From Alsobacter sp045348435 (GTDB lineage: Bacteria > Pseudomonadota > Alphaproteobacteria > Rhizobiales > Beijerinckiaceae): a stretch of 64,000 nucleotides of DNA. Both the position numbers and the translations under genes were made by a program. Shown one piece after another: positions 9,041-17,884 of the stretch. Location of the stretch: NCBI RefSeq assembly GCF_045348435.1, contig NZ_CP157484.1, forward strand, positions 1,054,001 to 1,118,000. Reading direction: 5' to 3'. Numbering within the stretch: position 1 is the first letter of the stretch; each line of letters opens with the position of its first letter. The notes beneath the pieces were generated by a model. It made no database searches, was not told where the DNA came from, and worked only from the letters and a program-made list of their open reading frames with translations.

Positions 9041-10477
9041 ATGTCGCTCAAGCTCTACAACACGCTGACCCGCCGCAAGGAGGAGTTCGCCCCGATCGAT
9101 CCGGCGAAGGTGCGGATGTATGTCTGCGGCCCGACGGTCTACGACTTCGCCCATATCGGCAACGCCCGCCCGGTCATCGTCTTCGACGTGCTCTACCGGC
9201 TGCTGCGCCATGTCTACGGCGCAGACCACGTCGTCTATGTCCGCAACATCACGGACGTGGACGACAAGATCAACGACCGCGCCGCCCGCGACTTCCCCGA
9301 CCTGCCGCTGAACGAGGCCATCCGCCGGGTCACCGAATCCACCGCCGCGCAGTTCCACTCCGACATCGCGGCGCTGGGCGTGCTGCCGCCCACGGCGGAG
9401 CCGCGCGCCACCGAGCACATCGCCGAGATGCGCGAGATCATCGAGCGGCTGGTCCGGGGCGGCTTCGCCTATGTGGCGGAGGGGCACGTGCTGTTCTCGC
9501 CCGGCGCGATGAACGCCGCCGACGGCGTGCTGCCCCGCTACGGCGCGCTCGCCAACCGCACGCTGGACGAGATGGAGGCCGGCGCCCGCGTCGACGTCGC
9601 GCCCTACAAGCGCGATACGACCGACTTCGTGCTCTGGAAGCCCTCCAGGCCGGGCGAGCCCGGCTGGCCGCCCCCGGCTGGAATCGCGGGCCTCGGCCGC
9701 CCCGGCTGGCACATCGAGTGCTCGGCCATGAGCTGGAAGCATCTCGGCGAGACCTTCGACATCCACGGGGGCGGCATCGACCTCGTCTTCCCCCACCACG
9801 AGAACGAGATCGCCCAGTCCACCTGCGCCTTCGGCCACGGCGTGATGGCCAATGTCTGGATGCACAACGGCTTCCTGCAGGTCGAAGGCGAGAAGATGTC
9901 GAAGAGCCTCGGCAACTTCGTGACCATCAACGAGCTGCTGGAGACGGACAGGTTCGGCGGCCGGCGCTGGCCCGGCGAGGTGCTGCGCCTGGCGATGCTG
10001 AAGACGCATTACCGGCAGCCGATCGACTGGACGGTGGATTCCTTGATCGAGGCGGACAGAAACCTGCGTTCATGGGCGAGGTGCTGGACCGATGATGTAG
10101 AGCCGGGATTTGATCCCGGCGCCGCGGAGATCCTCTCTGACGATCTGAACACGCCTCGGCTGATCGCATGGCTTCACATGACCTTCAACGAAGCAGAGAA
10201 GGGCGACGCAGCGGCTGGAAGGCGCCTGACTGCGACACTGGCAGCCCTCGGTTTCAGTTCGTTGTTCTCGAAACTGAAGGGCGCACCCGGGACTAGCGCA
10301 GAACACAATGCGGCCATCGAGAGCCGTATCGCCGCCCGCCTCGCCGCCCGTCGCGCCAAGGACTTCGCCGAGTCCGACCGCATCCGCGACGAACTCGCCA
10401 CGATGGGCATTCAGCTCAAGGACGGCAAGGACCCCGCGACCGGCGAGCCGGTCACCACCTGGGAGGTGAAGCGGTGA
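9041..10477 (+). CDS. cysS: cysteine--tRNA ligase
   Basis: Charges tRNA-Cys; cytosolic. All landmarks are present: MYVCGPTVYDFAHIGNARP with the zinc-binding Cys and HIGN, the block HIECSAMSWKHLGETFDIHG, PHHENEIAQS, and GEKMSKSLGN as KMSKS. At 478 residues it is a normal length. The ATG at 9041 follows GAGGGTGGA. The segment coding for roughly residues 335-425 (about 10040-10315) uses codons that are rare elsewhere in this window (AGA, TTG, GTA, TCA, ACT, AGT, GCA) and is visibly lower in GC, while the flanks are normal. The frame is intact, so this is a mosaic segment rather than damage. Confidence 0.95.
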   Translation: MSLKLYNTLTRRKEEFAPIDPAKVRMYVCGPTVYDFAHIGNARPVIVFDVLYRLLRHVYGADHVVYVRNITDVDDKINDRAARDFPDLPLNEAIRRVTESTAAQFHSDIAALGVLPPTAEPRATEHIAEMREIIERLVRGGFAYVAEGHVLFSPGAMNAADGVLPRYGALANRTLDEMEAGARVDVAPYKRDTTDFVLWKPSRPGEPGWPPPAGIAGLGRPGWHIECSAMSWKHLGETFDIHGGGIDLVFPHHENEIAQSTCAFGHGVMANVWMHNGFLQVEGEKMSKSLGNFVTINELLETDRFGGRRWPGEVLRLAMLKTHYRQPIDWTVDSLIEADRNLRSWARCWTDDVEPGFDPGAAEILSDDLNTPRLIAWLHMTFNEAEKGDAAAGRRLTATLAALGFSSLFSKLKGAPGTSAEHNAAIESRIAARLAARRAKDFAESDRIRDELATMGIQLKDGKDPATGEPVTTWEVKR

Positions 10478-10490
10478 CGCCGCGGCGCCA

Positions 10491-10553
10491 TCCCTCCCCT
10501 CCAGGGGAGGGGGGGCCGCCGAAGGCGGTGGGTGGGGCGGCCGGGCGGGGCTC
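10491..10553. repeat. REP-like palindromic intergenic element after cysS
   Basis: CCTCCCCT (10493-10500) pairs with AGGGGAGG (10503-10510). A second hairpin CCGCC-GAA-GGCGG and a G-rich run ending GGGGCGGCC follow. The architecture resembles the dispersed units at 22161, 22587 and 28882, but the sequence differs, so it is a related class and not a copy. Confidence 0.55.
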
Positions 10554-10613
10554 CACCCGTCCGACGCCGCGCGCCCCCACGCGCCCCGGCGCCGCCGACA
10601 TCGGAGCGCGCTC

Positions 10614-10742
10614 ATGACCGACCCCGCTGACCGCCCCACCTCCGGCAAGCCCCTCCGCCGCCTGTGGTGGCTCATGGCCCTGAAGGTCGCGCTCGTCGCC
10701 TTCGCGATCTATGTCGCGCTGCGCGCCTACCATCTCGTCTGA
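10614..10742 (+). CDS. 42-residue single-pass membrane protein
   Basis: A short frame, MTDPADRPTSGKPLRRLWWL and onward to ALRAYHLV, between cysS and cimA. GGAG (10603-10606) is 7 nt before the ATG. The first 18 residues are polar and basic; residues 19-36 (LWWLMALKVALVAFAIYVAL) form one hydrophobic helix after positive charges, so the N-terminus is probably cytoplasmic. It ends 19 bp before cimA, same strand. Function unknown. Support is the ribosome site, the clean membrane topology and the tight fit between neighbours. Confidence 0.6.
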   Translation: MTDPADRPTSGKPLRRLWWLMALKVALVAFAIYVALRAYHLV

Positions 10743-10761
10743 TTTCAGAAAGACTTTCCGC

Positions 10762-12357
10762 ATGTCCCGCGAACGACTCACGCTTTTCGACACCACCCTG
10801 CGGGACGGCGCGCAGACGACCGGCGTCGACTTCTCGCTGGAGGACAAGATCCAGATCGCCGGCATGCTGGACCGCCTCGGCCTCGACTATGTCGAGGGCG
10901 GCTATCCGGGCGCGAACCCGCTCGACACCGACTTCTTCAAGGTCAAGCGCACCCACGCGGCCCGCTTCACCGCCTTCGGCATGACCAAGCGGGCAGGGCG
11001 CTCCGCCGCCAACGACCCGGGCCTTGCGACCCTGCTCGACGCCGCCGCCGACGCGATCTGCTTCGTCGCCAAGAGCTGGGACTACCACGTGCACGTCGCG
11101 CTGGGCTGCACGCTGGAAGAGAATCTGGAAGGCGTGCGCGACAGCATCCGGGTGGCTCGCGAGCGCGGTCGCGAGGCCCTGCTCGACTGCGAGCACTTCT
11201 TCGACGGCTACAAGGCCAACCCCTCCTATGCGCTCGCCTGCGTCCGCGCCGCCTATGAGGCCGGGGCGCGCTGGGTCGTGCTCTGCGACACCAATGGCGG
11301 CACGCTGCCGCACGAGGTCGAGCGCATCGTCGGAGAGGTCTGCGGCCACGCGCCGGGCGATCATCTCGGAATCCACGCCCATGACGACACCGGCAACGCC
11401 GTCGCCAACTCGCTGGCCGCCGTGCGGGCCGGCGCGCGCCAGATCCAGGGCGCCCTCAACGGCCTCGGCGAGCGCTGCGGCAACGCCAACCTGGTCACCC
11501 TGATCCCGACCCTGAAGCTCAAGCCCGACTACGCCGACCGGTTCGAGATCGGCGTCGACGACGAGGGCCTTTCAAGCCTCACCCAGGCGTCCCGCGCGCT
11601 GGACGAGCTCCTCAACCGCGCGCCCAACCGCCATGCGCCGTATGTCGGCGCCTCGGCCTTCGCCACCAAGGCGGGCATCCACGCCTCCGCCGTGATGAAG
11701 GACCCGCGCACCTATGAGCACGTGCCGCCGGAGTCGGTCGGCAATCAGCGCGTCCTGCTGGTCTCCACCCAGGCCGGCCGCTCCAACGTTCTGGCCGAGC
11801 TGGAGCGCCTGGGCATCGAGGTGCGCCGGGACGACCCGCGCGTCGCCCGCCTGCTGGACGAGGTGAAGGAGCGCGAGGCGATGGGCTACGCCTATGAGGG
11901 CGCCGACGCCTCCTTCTTCCTGCTCGCCAAGCGGGTGCTGGGCGAGGCGCCGGAGTTCTTCTCCGTCGAGCGCTTCAAGGTCAGCGTCGAGCGCCGCTAC
12001 AACGCCGCCGGCGACCTCGTCACCTTCTCGGAAGCCACCGTGAAGGTGAGGGTAGGGGGCGAGACGCTGATCTCCGCCGCCGAGGGCAACGGTCCCGTCA
12101 ACGCGCTGGACGTCGCCCTGCGCAAGGACCTGGGCAAGTACCAGAGCCTCATCGCCGATCTGGAGCTGGTGGACTACAAGGTCCGCATTTTCCAGGGCGG
12201 ATCGGACGCCGTCACCCGCGTGCTCATCGAGAGCGGCGACCGCCACGGCGAGCGCTGGACCACGGTGGGCGTCTCCGCCAACATCATCGACGCGTCGTTC
12301 CAGGCGCTCACCGACAGCATCACCTACCGGCTGATGAAGTGCGGGGCGCAGGTCTAG
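10762..12357 (+). CDS. cimA: (R)-citramalate synthase
   Basis: Condenses pyruvate and acetyl-CoA to citramalate, the threonine-independent route to 2-oxobutyrate and isoleucine. The 531-residue product has the DRE-TIM barrel signature FDTTLRDGAQTTGVDFS, EGGYPGANPLD, GIHAHDDTGNAVANSLAAV and QGALNGLGERCGNANL, then the C-terminal LeuA dimer regulatory domain (residues about 385-520). SxED and the length near 530 fit the CimA type (TIGR00977) rather than 2-isopropylmalate or homocitrate synthase. The ATG at 10762 is preceded by a weak AGAAAGA. Confidence 0.93.
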   Translation: MSRERLTLFDTTLRDGAQTTGVDFSLEDKIQIAGMLDRLGLDYVEGGYPGANPLDTDFFKVKRTHAARFTAFGMTKRAGRSAANDPGLATLLDAAADAICFVAKSWDYHVHVALGCTLEENLEGVRDSIRVARERGREALLDCEHFFDGYKANPSYALACVRAAYEAGARWVVLCDTNGGTLPHEVERIVGEVCGHAPGDHLGIHAHDDTGNAVANSLAAVRAGARQIQGALNGLGERCGNANLVTLIPTLKLKPDYADRFEIGVDDEGLSSLTQASRALDELLNRAPNRHAPYVGASAFATKAGIHASAVMKDPRTYEHVPPESVGNQRVLLVSTQAGRSNVLAELERLGIEVRRDDPRVARLLDEVKEREAMGYAYEGADASFFLLAKRVLGEAPEFFSVERFKVSVERRYNAAGDLVTFSEATVKVRVGGETLISAAEGNGPVNALDVALRKDLGKYQSLIADLELVDYKVRIFQGGSDAVTRVLIESGDRHGERWTTVGVSANIIDASFQALTDSITYRLMKCGAQV

Positions 12358-12365
12358 CGCCCTCG

Positions 12366-12388
12366 GCGCTCCGCCCAAGGCGGCGCGC
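12366..12388. terminator. possible bidirectional terminator after cimA
   Basis: GCGCTCCGCC (12366-12375) pairs with GGCGGCGCGC (12379-12388) with one mismatch and a CAA loop. There is no T tract. It lies between cimA and the convergent gene ending at 12397. Confidence 0.4.
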
Positions 12389-12396
12389 GTCCTGGC

Positions 12397-12813
12397 CTAC
12401 TCCACCAGGGTCAGCTTCGGATCGGCGCACAGGTCCATGCTCGCGCCCGAGATCTCCGTCTGGTCCGCGTAGGAGCCCATGACGTCGAAGGCGCATTCGC
12501 CCGCCTTGGCCGGCACCGTCACGACGACGCTCTTGCCCGGCGCGAGCGGCTTTTTGAGGAGGTTGCGGCCGCCGCTGTCGGCGCCCGGCGCGACGAAGCC
12601 GATGCTGGTGACGGCCATTTCGCGCTTGTTGGTGATCGTCACCTTGATGGGCTTTCCGGCTTTGGCCGCGGGCTTGGCCGGCGCCGCCTGGGCGGTCCCC
12701 GCGGCCGGGCCTGGCCCCGGCAGCGCGGCGAACAAAGCCGCCATGGCGGCCAGGGCGACCGTTCGTCCGCAAAGCTGACGAAGGCCGGCGTCGTATCGGC
12801 GAGACTGCATCAT
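12397..12813 (-). CDS. secreted protein of unknown function with Ig-like beta core
   Basis: About 138 residues. Two adjacent ATG codons (12813 and 12810) follow AGGGAGGAGCCG; either could be used. A hydrophobic stretch (TVALAAMAALFAALPGPGPA) after basic residues is a signal peptide. After an Ala/Pro/Lys linker, the core IKVTITNKREMAVTSIGF, then APGKSVVVTVPAKAGECAFD and the C-terminal ASMDLCADPKLTLVE look like an immunoglobulin-like beta domain with one Cys pair. Function unknown; cell-envelope location inferred. Confidence 0.7.
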   Translation of the reverse strand: MMQSRRYDAGLRQLCGRTVALAAMAALFAALPGPGPAAGTAQAAPAKPAAKAGKPIKVTITNKREMAVTSIGFVAPGADSGGRNLLKKPLAPGKSVVVTVPAKAGECAFDVMGSYADQTEISGASMDLCADPKLTLVE

Positions 12814-13053
12814 CGGCTCCTCCCTGCCGGACGAAACCGTCCGGGCGCGCATGCGTCCGGGTTCCCGGATCCTTGCCCCGGGGAGGAGCTTCCGCAATTC
12901 CGAAATCGACGTCAAGCCGCGGTCGAGTCCAAGCTTCTGGGTGTGGAGACGTCTTTGGCCGAGGCTATCGGCCTGCCCGCAATTGGAACAATTGCCAAAC
13001 AAGGGCGTTCAAATGGCACGACAGGTAAGTGGTATGAGTTCAAGGAGGACAAG

Positions 13054-13341
13054 ATGACCTACGATCCTAACGACGTCAACCGCCCGATCACCGACGATGC
13101 CATGCGTACTGGCGTGGATGCGCCTGGAACATACAGCCGTCCGCCGAGCAATACTGGCGTCATCGGCGCCATCATCGGCGTGCTCGCGGTCGTGGCCGTC
13201 GTGTTCTTCGTCTGGCGTGGTTATGAAGGCAACGAGATGAACCACGCAACGACGAGCGCGCCGACCAGCACGACGTCGCCGGCTCCGGCCCCCGCGACGA
13301 CGGCTCCGACCCCGGCCCCGGCGGCCCCGAAGGCGCCATAA
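13054..13341 (+). CDS. small membrane-anchored protein with Pro/Ala/Thr tail
   Basis: 95 residues from the ATG at 13054, with GGAGG (13044-13048) 5 nt upstream. Polar N-terminus (MTYDPNDVNRPITDD), one transmembrane helix near residues 36-52 (GVIGAIIGVLAVVAVVFFVW), then a low-complexity tail of TSTTSPAPAPATTAPTPAPA type. Similar small proteins are common in Hyphomicrobiales; no role known. It is followed by a good terminator. Confidence 0.72.
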   Translation: MTYDPNDVNRPITDDAMRTGVDAPGTYSRPPSNTGVIGAIIGVLAVVAVVFFVWRGYEGNEMNHATTSAPTSTTSPAPAPATTAPTPAPAAPKAP

Positions 13342-13402
13342 GCTCAACAGGGCTTCACGAAAGTCCAGGGCGAGTTCGCATCCCGCCTCGAGGACGACCA
13401 AG

Positions 13403-13430
13403 ACGGCTGGCCGAAAGGCCGGCCGTTCTT
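13403..13430 (+). terminator. Rho-independent terminator
   Basis: ACGGCTGGCC (13403-13412), GAAA tetraloop, GGCCGGCCGT (13417-13426), then TCTT. The stem is 10 bp with one G-T pair. It lies 60 bp after the small membrane-protein gene and before the convergent LOG gene. Confidence 0.75.
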
Positions 13431-13478
13431 GCATTTGGGGAGGCTGACCGGCGCGGTGGAGCTGCGCTCCCGGGCGGC

Positions 13479-14081
13479 CTAGAACCGCTCGGCCACCAGC
13501 TCTTCGGCCGCCTCGTCGGGCCGCGCCTTGGCGATCGCGGCGCGCAGCATCGGGATGATGTCGCGCACCCGTTCGGCGACGAGGTAGTTCACCTCAAAGC
13601 CGCTGCGCACGAAACCCTGCTCGCGCATGTGCTCGATCAGCGACAGGAAGGGCCGCCAGAAGCCGGCCACGTTGGCCACCAGGATCGGCTTGCGGTGGCG
13701 CCCCAGCTGCGACCACGTCATCTGTTCGACGAGCTCCTCCAGCGTGCCGACCCCGCCGGGCAGGGCCACGAAGGCGTCGGCCTTGTCGAACATCATCTGC
13801 TTTCGCGTGTGCATGTCCGGGACGACGATGAGCTCCTGCGCGTCCGCCAGCATCAGCTCGCGCGCCTTCAGGAATTCCGGGATGACGCCCGTCACGTGGC
13901 CGCCATGGTCGAGGACGGCGCGGGCGACGCCGCCCATCAGGCCGACATCGCCGCCGCCATAGACGAGCGACACGCCGGCCTGCGCCATGGCCTTGCCGAG
14001 TTCTTCCGCCGCCTGGGCGAAGGCGGGGTCGTTGCCGGATCCGGAGCCGCAGTAAACGCAAATCGATCGAAGGTCAGTCAT
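13479..14081 (-). CDS. LOG family protein (cytokinin riboside 5'-monophosphate phosphoribohydrolase type)
   Basis: 200 residues. Contains VYCGSGSG, VYGGGDVGLMGGVA and the diagnostic PGGVGTLEELVE motif (PGGxGTxxE), all characters of the Rossmann-fold LOG/TIGR00730 family, which releases the base or ribose phosphate from nucleoside monophosphates. In bacteria the physiological substrate is often unclear, and cytokinin production should not be assumed. Start at the ATG at 14081; an upstream ATG at 14096 adds five residues. It is divergent from the LysM gene. Confidence 0.9.
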   Translation of the reverse strand: MTDLRSICVYCGSGSGNDPAFAQAAEELGKAMAQAGVSLVYGGGDVGLMGGVARAVLDHGGHVTGVIPEFLKARELMLADAQELIVVPDMHTRKQMMFDKADAFVALPGGVGTLEELVEQMTWSQLGRHRKPILVANVAGFWRPFLSLIEHMREQGFVRSGFEVNYLVAERVRDIIPMLRAAIAKARPDEAAEELVAERF

Positions 14082-14239
14082 GACTTTATGTTGCATCGCA
14101 CCGTCGGGAGGTCAACGCGGCCGCCCGTCGCCAGGGACCGATTGCGGGCCGCAGCTTGCAGCCCCATCTCCATGCTAGGCGCTGGGTCACGGAATTTGCT
14201 AAGACTTTGGAGGCAGGGCGTACGAGTAGGGCGAATATC

Positions 14240-15667
14240 ATGCTGGGCTGGATCAAGATCGCGGCGTTGCTCGGGGGAGTCGCCTTCCTGGGCGGGCTGA
14301 TCGCCGTGTTCGGCCTGCCGTCCAACCTGGCCCGCAACGCGCCGCCCGCCGCAGACGTTCCGGCCGTCGCGCCGTCCCCAGGCGCAGCGCCGTCCGCAGG
14401 AGGAGGCTCCTCCCCAGGAGGCGCCTCCGCAGGAGGCACGATGGTGACGGTCCCGCCCGTCGCGTCGATGGCGCCCGCCGGCCAGGCCCCGGTCGCACAG
14501 CCCTCCGCCGGCCAGCAGGTCGCCGCCGCGCCGGCAGGCTCCGTCCCGGCGTCCGGGCCAGCCGCGTCGCTCGCCGCGCCGGCCGCGCCGGCCGATTCCA
14601 CCGTCCCGAGCTTCGACATCGTCCGGGTGGAGCCCGCCGGCGACGCGGTGATCGCCGGTCGCGGCGTCCCCGGGGCCGTCGTCGAGCTGCTGCGCAACGG
14701 CCAGGTGCATGACCGCGCCCAGGTCGACGCCAGCGGCCACTTCGCCATGGTGCCGCCGCGGCTGCCGCCGGGCGCGCAGGACCTGACGCTCGCCGTCACC
14801 CCGCCGGGCGGCAAGCGCGAGCTGTCGACGCAGAGCGTCACCGTCTCGGTGCCCGACAAGCCGAACGGCGAGGTCATCGTCGCGCTCGCCTCGCCGGACA
14901 AGCCGACCCAGATCCTGTCGCGGACGCCGCCGGCCTCGCCGGCGCCCAACGCCCCGCCGGGCGCGCTCGCGCCGGGGCAGGTCGCCTCGGCCGGCGGGAC
15001 CGCGGCCGCCCCGTCCGGAGGCCCGCGCTCGCGCGTGCTGCTCTCCACCGTCGAGGCGGACGAGACCGGCAAGTTCTTCGCCACCGGCCAGGCCGCGCCC
15101 GGCGCCTCGGTGCGCCTCTATCTGAACGACACCTTCCTGGCGACCGCCAAGGCCGCCCCGGACGGGAAATGGTCCTTCACCATCGCGCGCGGCCTCGAGC
15201 ACGGGGTCTACCGGGTCCGCGTGGACGATGTCGACGCCGCCGCCGACGGCAAGGTGCTGTCGCGCGCCGAGGCGCCGTTCGACTACACCGCCCGCGTGGC
15301 GTCGCTGGCCAATTCCGGCGCGGTCGCCGCCGTCACGCCGGCGCCCGCCCCGGCGCCGTCCCCCGACGCCTCGGCGCCGGGCGACGCGGCCCGGCCCGGC
15401 CCGGCCAGCCGGCCCGGCGAGCCGGCGAAACCCGGCGAGGCCGGCGGTCATCAGGTCGCCTCGGCCGACGGCGCCAATGTGGTCGTGCCGGAGATCCGCA
15501 CCACCTTGGTGGCGCGCGGCGACAGCCTGTGGCGGATCAGCAAGAAGACCTATGGCAGCGGCCTGCGCTACACGGTGATCTACGACGCCAACCAGCAGCA
15601 GATCCGCGACGCCGACCTCATCTATCCCGGCCAGATGTTCGTCATCCCGGGGCAGAAGCAGCCCTGA
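14240..15667 (+). CDS. membrane-anchored LysM peptidoglycan-binding protein
   Basis: 475 residues. An N-terminal anchor (MLGWIKIAALLGGVAFLGGL) is followed by a long Ala/Pro/Gly-rich linker. Two Ig-like (invasin or bacterial Big type) segments at about 130-200 and 270-345 share the pattern G.A.PGA.V.L and D..G.F/W. A C-terminal LysM domain (TLVARGDSLWRISKKTYGSG, then IYDANQQQIRDADLIYPGQ) ends the protein. Likely periplasmic and bound to the cell wall. Positions 14394-14437 hold a run of short AGGAGG/CTCC inverted repeats inside the linker codons. The ATG at 14240 begins the hydrophobic anchor; upstream frame sequence is not conserved in character. Confidence 0.85.
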   Translation: MLGWIKIAALLGGVAFLGGLIAVFGLPSNLARNAPPAADVPAVAPSPGAAPSAGGGSSPGGASAGGTMVTVPPVASMAPAGQAPVAQPSAGQQVAAAPAGSVPASGPAASLAAPAAPADSTVPSFDIVRVEPAGDAVIAGRGVPGAVVELLRNGQVHDRAQVDASGHFAMVPPRLPPGAQDLTLAVTPPGGKRELSTQSVTVSVPDKPNGEVIVALASPDKPTQILSRTPPASPAPNAPPGALAPGQVASAGGTAAAPSGGPRSRVLLSTVEADETGKFFATGQAAPGASVRLYLNDTFLATAKAAPDGKWSFTIARGLEHGVYRVRVDDVDAAADGKVLSRAEAPFDYTARVASLANSGAVAAVTPAPAPAPSPDASAPGDAARPGPASRPGEPAKPGEAGGHQVASADGANVVVPEIRTTLVARGDSLWRISKKTYGSGLRYTVIYDANQQQIRDADLIYPGQMFVIPGQKQP

Positions 15668-15669
15668 GC

Positions 15670-15718
15670 GTGCTGCGAAGAGGTGGAATCCGGCTTTTCG
15701 CACGAAGCATGCGACGAC
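15670..15718. repeat. dispersed palindromic intergenic repeat, copy 1
   Basis: Starts 3 bp after the LysM gene. TGCGAAGAG and CTTTTCGCA are inverted arms (one G-T pair) around GTGGAATCCGG. Copies at 20052-20105 (about three differences) and 49584-49628 share the plan. It is a non-coding hairpin element. Confidence 0.8.
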
Positions 15719-15847
15719 CAGGTACAGCATGGTCTGCCGCCGTCGCGGGCTCTCGCGAGCGACGCCCGCCCAAATGATGGGCGGACAAGGGGTGCACCGC
15801 GGCGCGCAGGGGCCTATATAGCGCCTGACCCTGATTGGACTCGTCGC

Positions 15848-17794
15848 ATGAACGTCATGACGCCCCCGCCCGCGCCCAAGGGCGCGGCTCCCGCGCCGCG
15901 TCGGCCGATTCCGGGCGGATCCTCGCGCATCTCGGCCGACAAGGGTTCGCTCGGCTCGACCATCCGCGGCCTGTGGCCCTATCTCTGGCCCTCCGACCGG
16001 GCCGACCTGCGCCGCCGCATCCTGTGGGCGACGGTTCTGCTCTTCATCGCCAAGCTGGTCACCGTCGGGGTGCCGTTCACCTTCAAGTGGGTGACGGACG
16101 CGCTCGTGCCGCCCGGGCCCAACGGGCCGCCGACCAGCATTCCGATCGAGGCGCTGGTCGCCGCCCCCATCGCGCTGGTGCTGATCTACGGCCTCGCCCG
16201 CACCCTGATGGCGCTGCTGACGCAGTGGCGCGACGCGCTCTTCGCCACCGTGTCGATGCACGCCGTCCGGCGCCTCGCCTTCGAGGTGTTCGAGCACATG
16301 CACCAGCTGTCGCTGCGCTTCCACCTGGAGCGCAAGACCGGCGGCCTGACCCGCGTGCTGGAGCGGGGCCGCAACGGCATCGAGACCATCGTCCGGATGG
16401 TGATGCTCACCGGCTTCCCCACCGTGGTGGAGTTCGCCCTCATCCTGGGCGTGCTGGTCTACCAGTTCGACTGGCGCTACGCGGCCGTCACCGTGGCGAT
16501 GATCGCGGCCTATATGTGGTACACCACCAAGGCCACCGAGTGGCGCATCGCCATCCGTCGCACCATGAACGAGAGCGACACGGACGCGAACACCAAGGCC
16601 GTCGACAGCCTCCTCAACTACGAGACCGTGAAGTATTTCGGCTCCGAGGAGCGCGAGGCCGCCCGCTACGACAAGTCGATGGAGCGCTACGAGCGGGCCA
16701 GCGTGAAGGCCTATGTGTCGCTGGCCATCCTCAACGCCGGCCAGGCGACGATCTTCACCATCGGGCTCACGGTCTGCATGGCGATGGTCGTGTCCGGCAT
16801 CCGCGAGGGCCGCCACACGGTGGGCGACCTCGTGATGATCAACGCCATGCTGATCCAGCTCTACCAGCCGCTGAACTTCATGGGCATGGTCTACCGCGAG
16901 ATCAAGCAGGCTGTCGCCGACATCGAGCAGCTCTTCGAGATCCTGTCGCGCGAGCCCGAGATCGCCGACAAGCCGGGCGCCCCGCAGCTCGCCGTCTCCT
17001 CCGGGGCGGTGCGCTTCTTGAACGTCCAGTTCGCCTATGTGCCGGAGCGCCCCATCCTGCGCGGCGTCTCCTTCGAGGTGCCGGCGGGCAAGACCGTGGC
17101 CATCGTCGGCCCCTCGGGCGCCGGCAAGTCCACCATCTCGCGCCTTCTGTTCCGGTTCTACGAGCCCCAGTCCGGCCGCATCCTCATCGACGGGCAGGAC
17201 ATCGCCGACGTCAACCAGAAGAGCCTACGCGCCGCCATCGGCATGGTCCCGCAGGACACCGTGCTGTTCAACGACACCATCGGCTACAATGTGCGCTACG
17301 GCCGCTGGGAGGCCAGCGAGGAGGACGTCTACAAGGCGGCCGCCCTGGCCCAGATCGACGGCTTCATCCGCTCCCTGCCGGAAGGCTACGACACCAGCGT
17401 CGGCGAGCGCGGCCTCAAGCTGTCGGGCGGCGAGAAGCAGCGCGTCGCCATCGCGCGCACCATCCTGAAGGCGCCGCCCATCCTGGTGCTGGACGAGGCC
17501 ACCTCGGCCCTCGACAGCTTCACCGAAAAGGACATCCAGGACGCCCTGGAGCGCATCTCGCGCGGCCGCACCACGCTGGTGATCGCCCACCGGCTCTCCA
17601 CCGTGATCAACGCCGACGAGATCATCGTGCTGGACAAGGGCGTCATCGCCGAGCGCGGCTCCCACACCGAGCTCCTCGACCGCGACGGCCTCTACGCCGC
17701 CCTGTGGAACCGCCAGCGCGAGGCCGACGAGGCCCGCGAGACGCTGGAGCGCACCCGCGCCGCCGAGGGGCTGGTCGAGAAGGCTCCGGTCTGA
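15848..17794 (+). CDS. ATM1/ABCB-like ABC exporter (fused membrane and ATPase domains)
   Basis: 648-residue half-transporter. Six membrane segments lie in residues about 55-340, with the ATM1-type sequence SLLNYETVKYF in the membrane domain. The ATPase has Walker A GPSGAGKST, signature LSGGEKQRVAIAR, Walker B ILVLDEATSALD and the H-loop IAHRLSTV. The family (ATM1, HMT1, NaAtm1) exports glutathione-linked sulfur or metal species and protects against heavy metals. The start at 15848 avoids the upstream repeat that lies in the same frame. It is followed by psd and pssA on the same strand, an arrangement I recall from other Hyphomicrobiales. Confidence 0.9.
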   Translation: MNVMTPPPAPKGAAPAPRRPIPGGSSRISADKGSLGSTIRGLWPYLWPSDRADLRRRILWATVLLFIAKLVTVGVPFTFKWVTDALVPPGPNGPPTSIPIEALVAAPIALVLIYGLARTLMALLTQWRDALFATVSMHAVRRLAFEVFEHMHQLSLRFHLERKTGGLTRVLERGRNGIETIVRMVMLTGFPTVVEFALILGVLVYQFDWRYAAVTVAMIAAYMWYTTKATEWRIAIRRTMNESDTDANTKAVDSLLNYETVKYFGSEEREAARYDKSMERYERASVKAYVSLAILNAGQATIFTIGLTVCMAMVVSGIREGRHTVGDLVMINAMLIQLYQPLNFMGMVYREIKQAVADIEQLFEILSREPEIADKPGAPQLAVSSGAVRFLNVQFAYVPERPILRGVSFEVPAGKTVAIVGPSGAGKSTISRLLFRFYEPQSGRILIDGQDIADVNQKSLRAAIGMVPQDTVLFNDTIGYNVRYGRWEASEEDVYKAAALAQIDGFIRSLPEGYDTSVGERGLKLSGGEKQRVAIARTILKAPPILVLDEATSALDSFTEKDIQDALERISRGRTTLVIAHRLSTVINADEIIVLDKGVIAERGSHTELLDRDGLYAALWNRQREADEARETLERTRAAEGLVEKAPV

Positions 17795-17884
17795 GCCGCG
17801 CCGCCCCGGCCCCCGCCGCAGGGCGGCTTGACCTGCCGGGCCGGCCCGTGACAACTGCCCGCCTGATCAAGGGAAGCTGAACGC

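Noticed and set aside
14394..14437. Run of AGGAGG/CTCC inverted repeats as a riboswitch or attenuator
   Set aside because: It lies inside the coding linker of the LysM protein and is explained by Gly/Ala/Pro/Ser codons; no regulatory sequence was recognised.
15683..15847. N-terminal extension of the ABC exporter into the dispersed repeat
   Set aside because: The extension translates the non-coding repeat (same peptide appears upstream of maf). The start at 15848 matches the family.
14078..16816. A 912-codon leftward open frame
   Set aside because: It lies antisense to the LysM gene and the ABC exporter, is extremely rich in Arg/Gly/His, and no domain is visible; it is a by-product of high GC.
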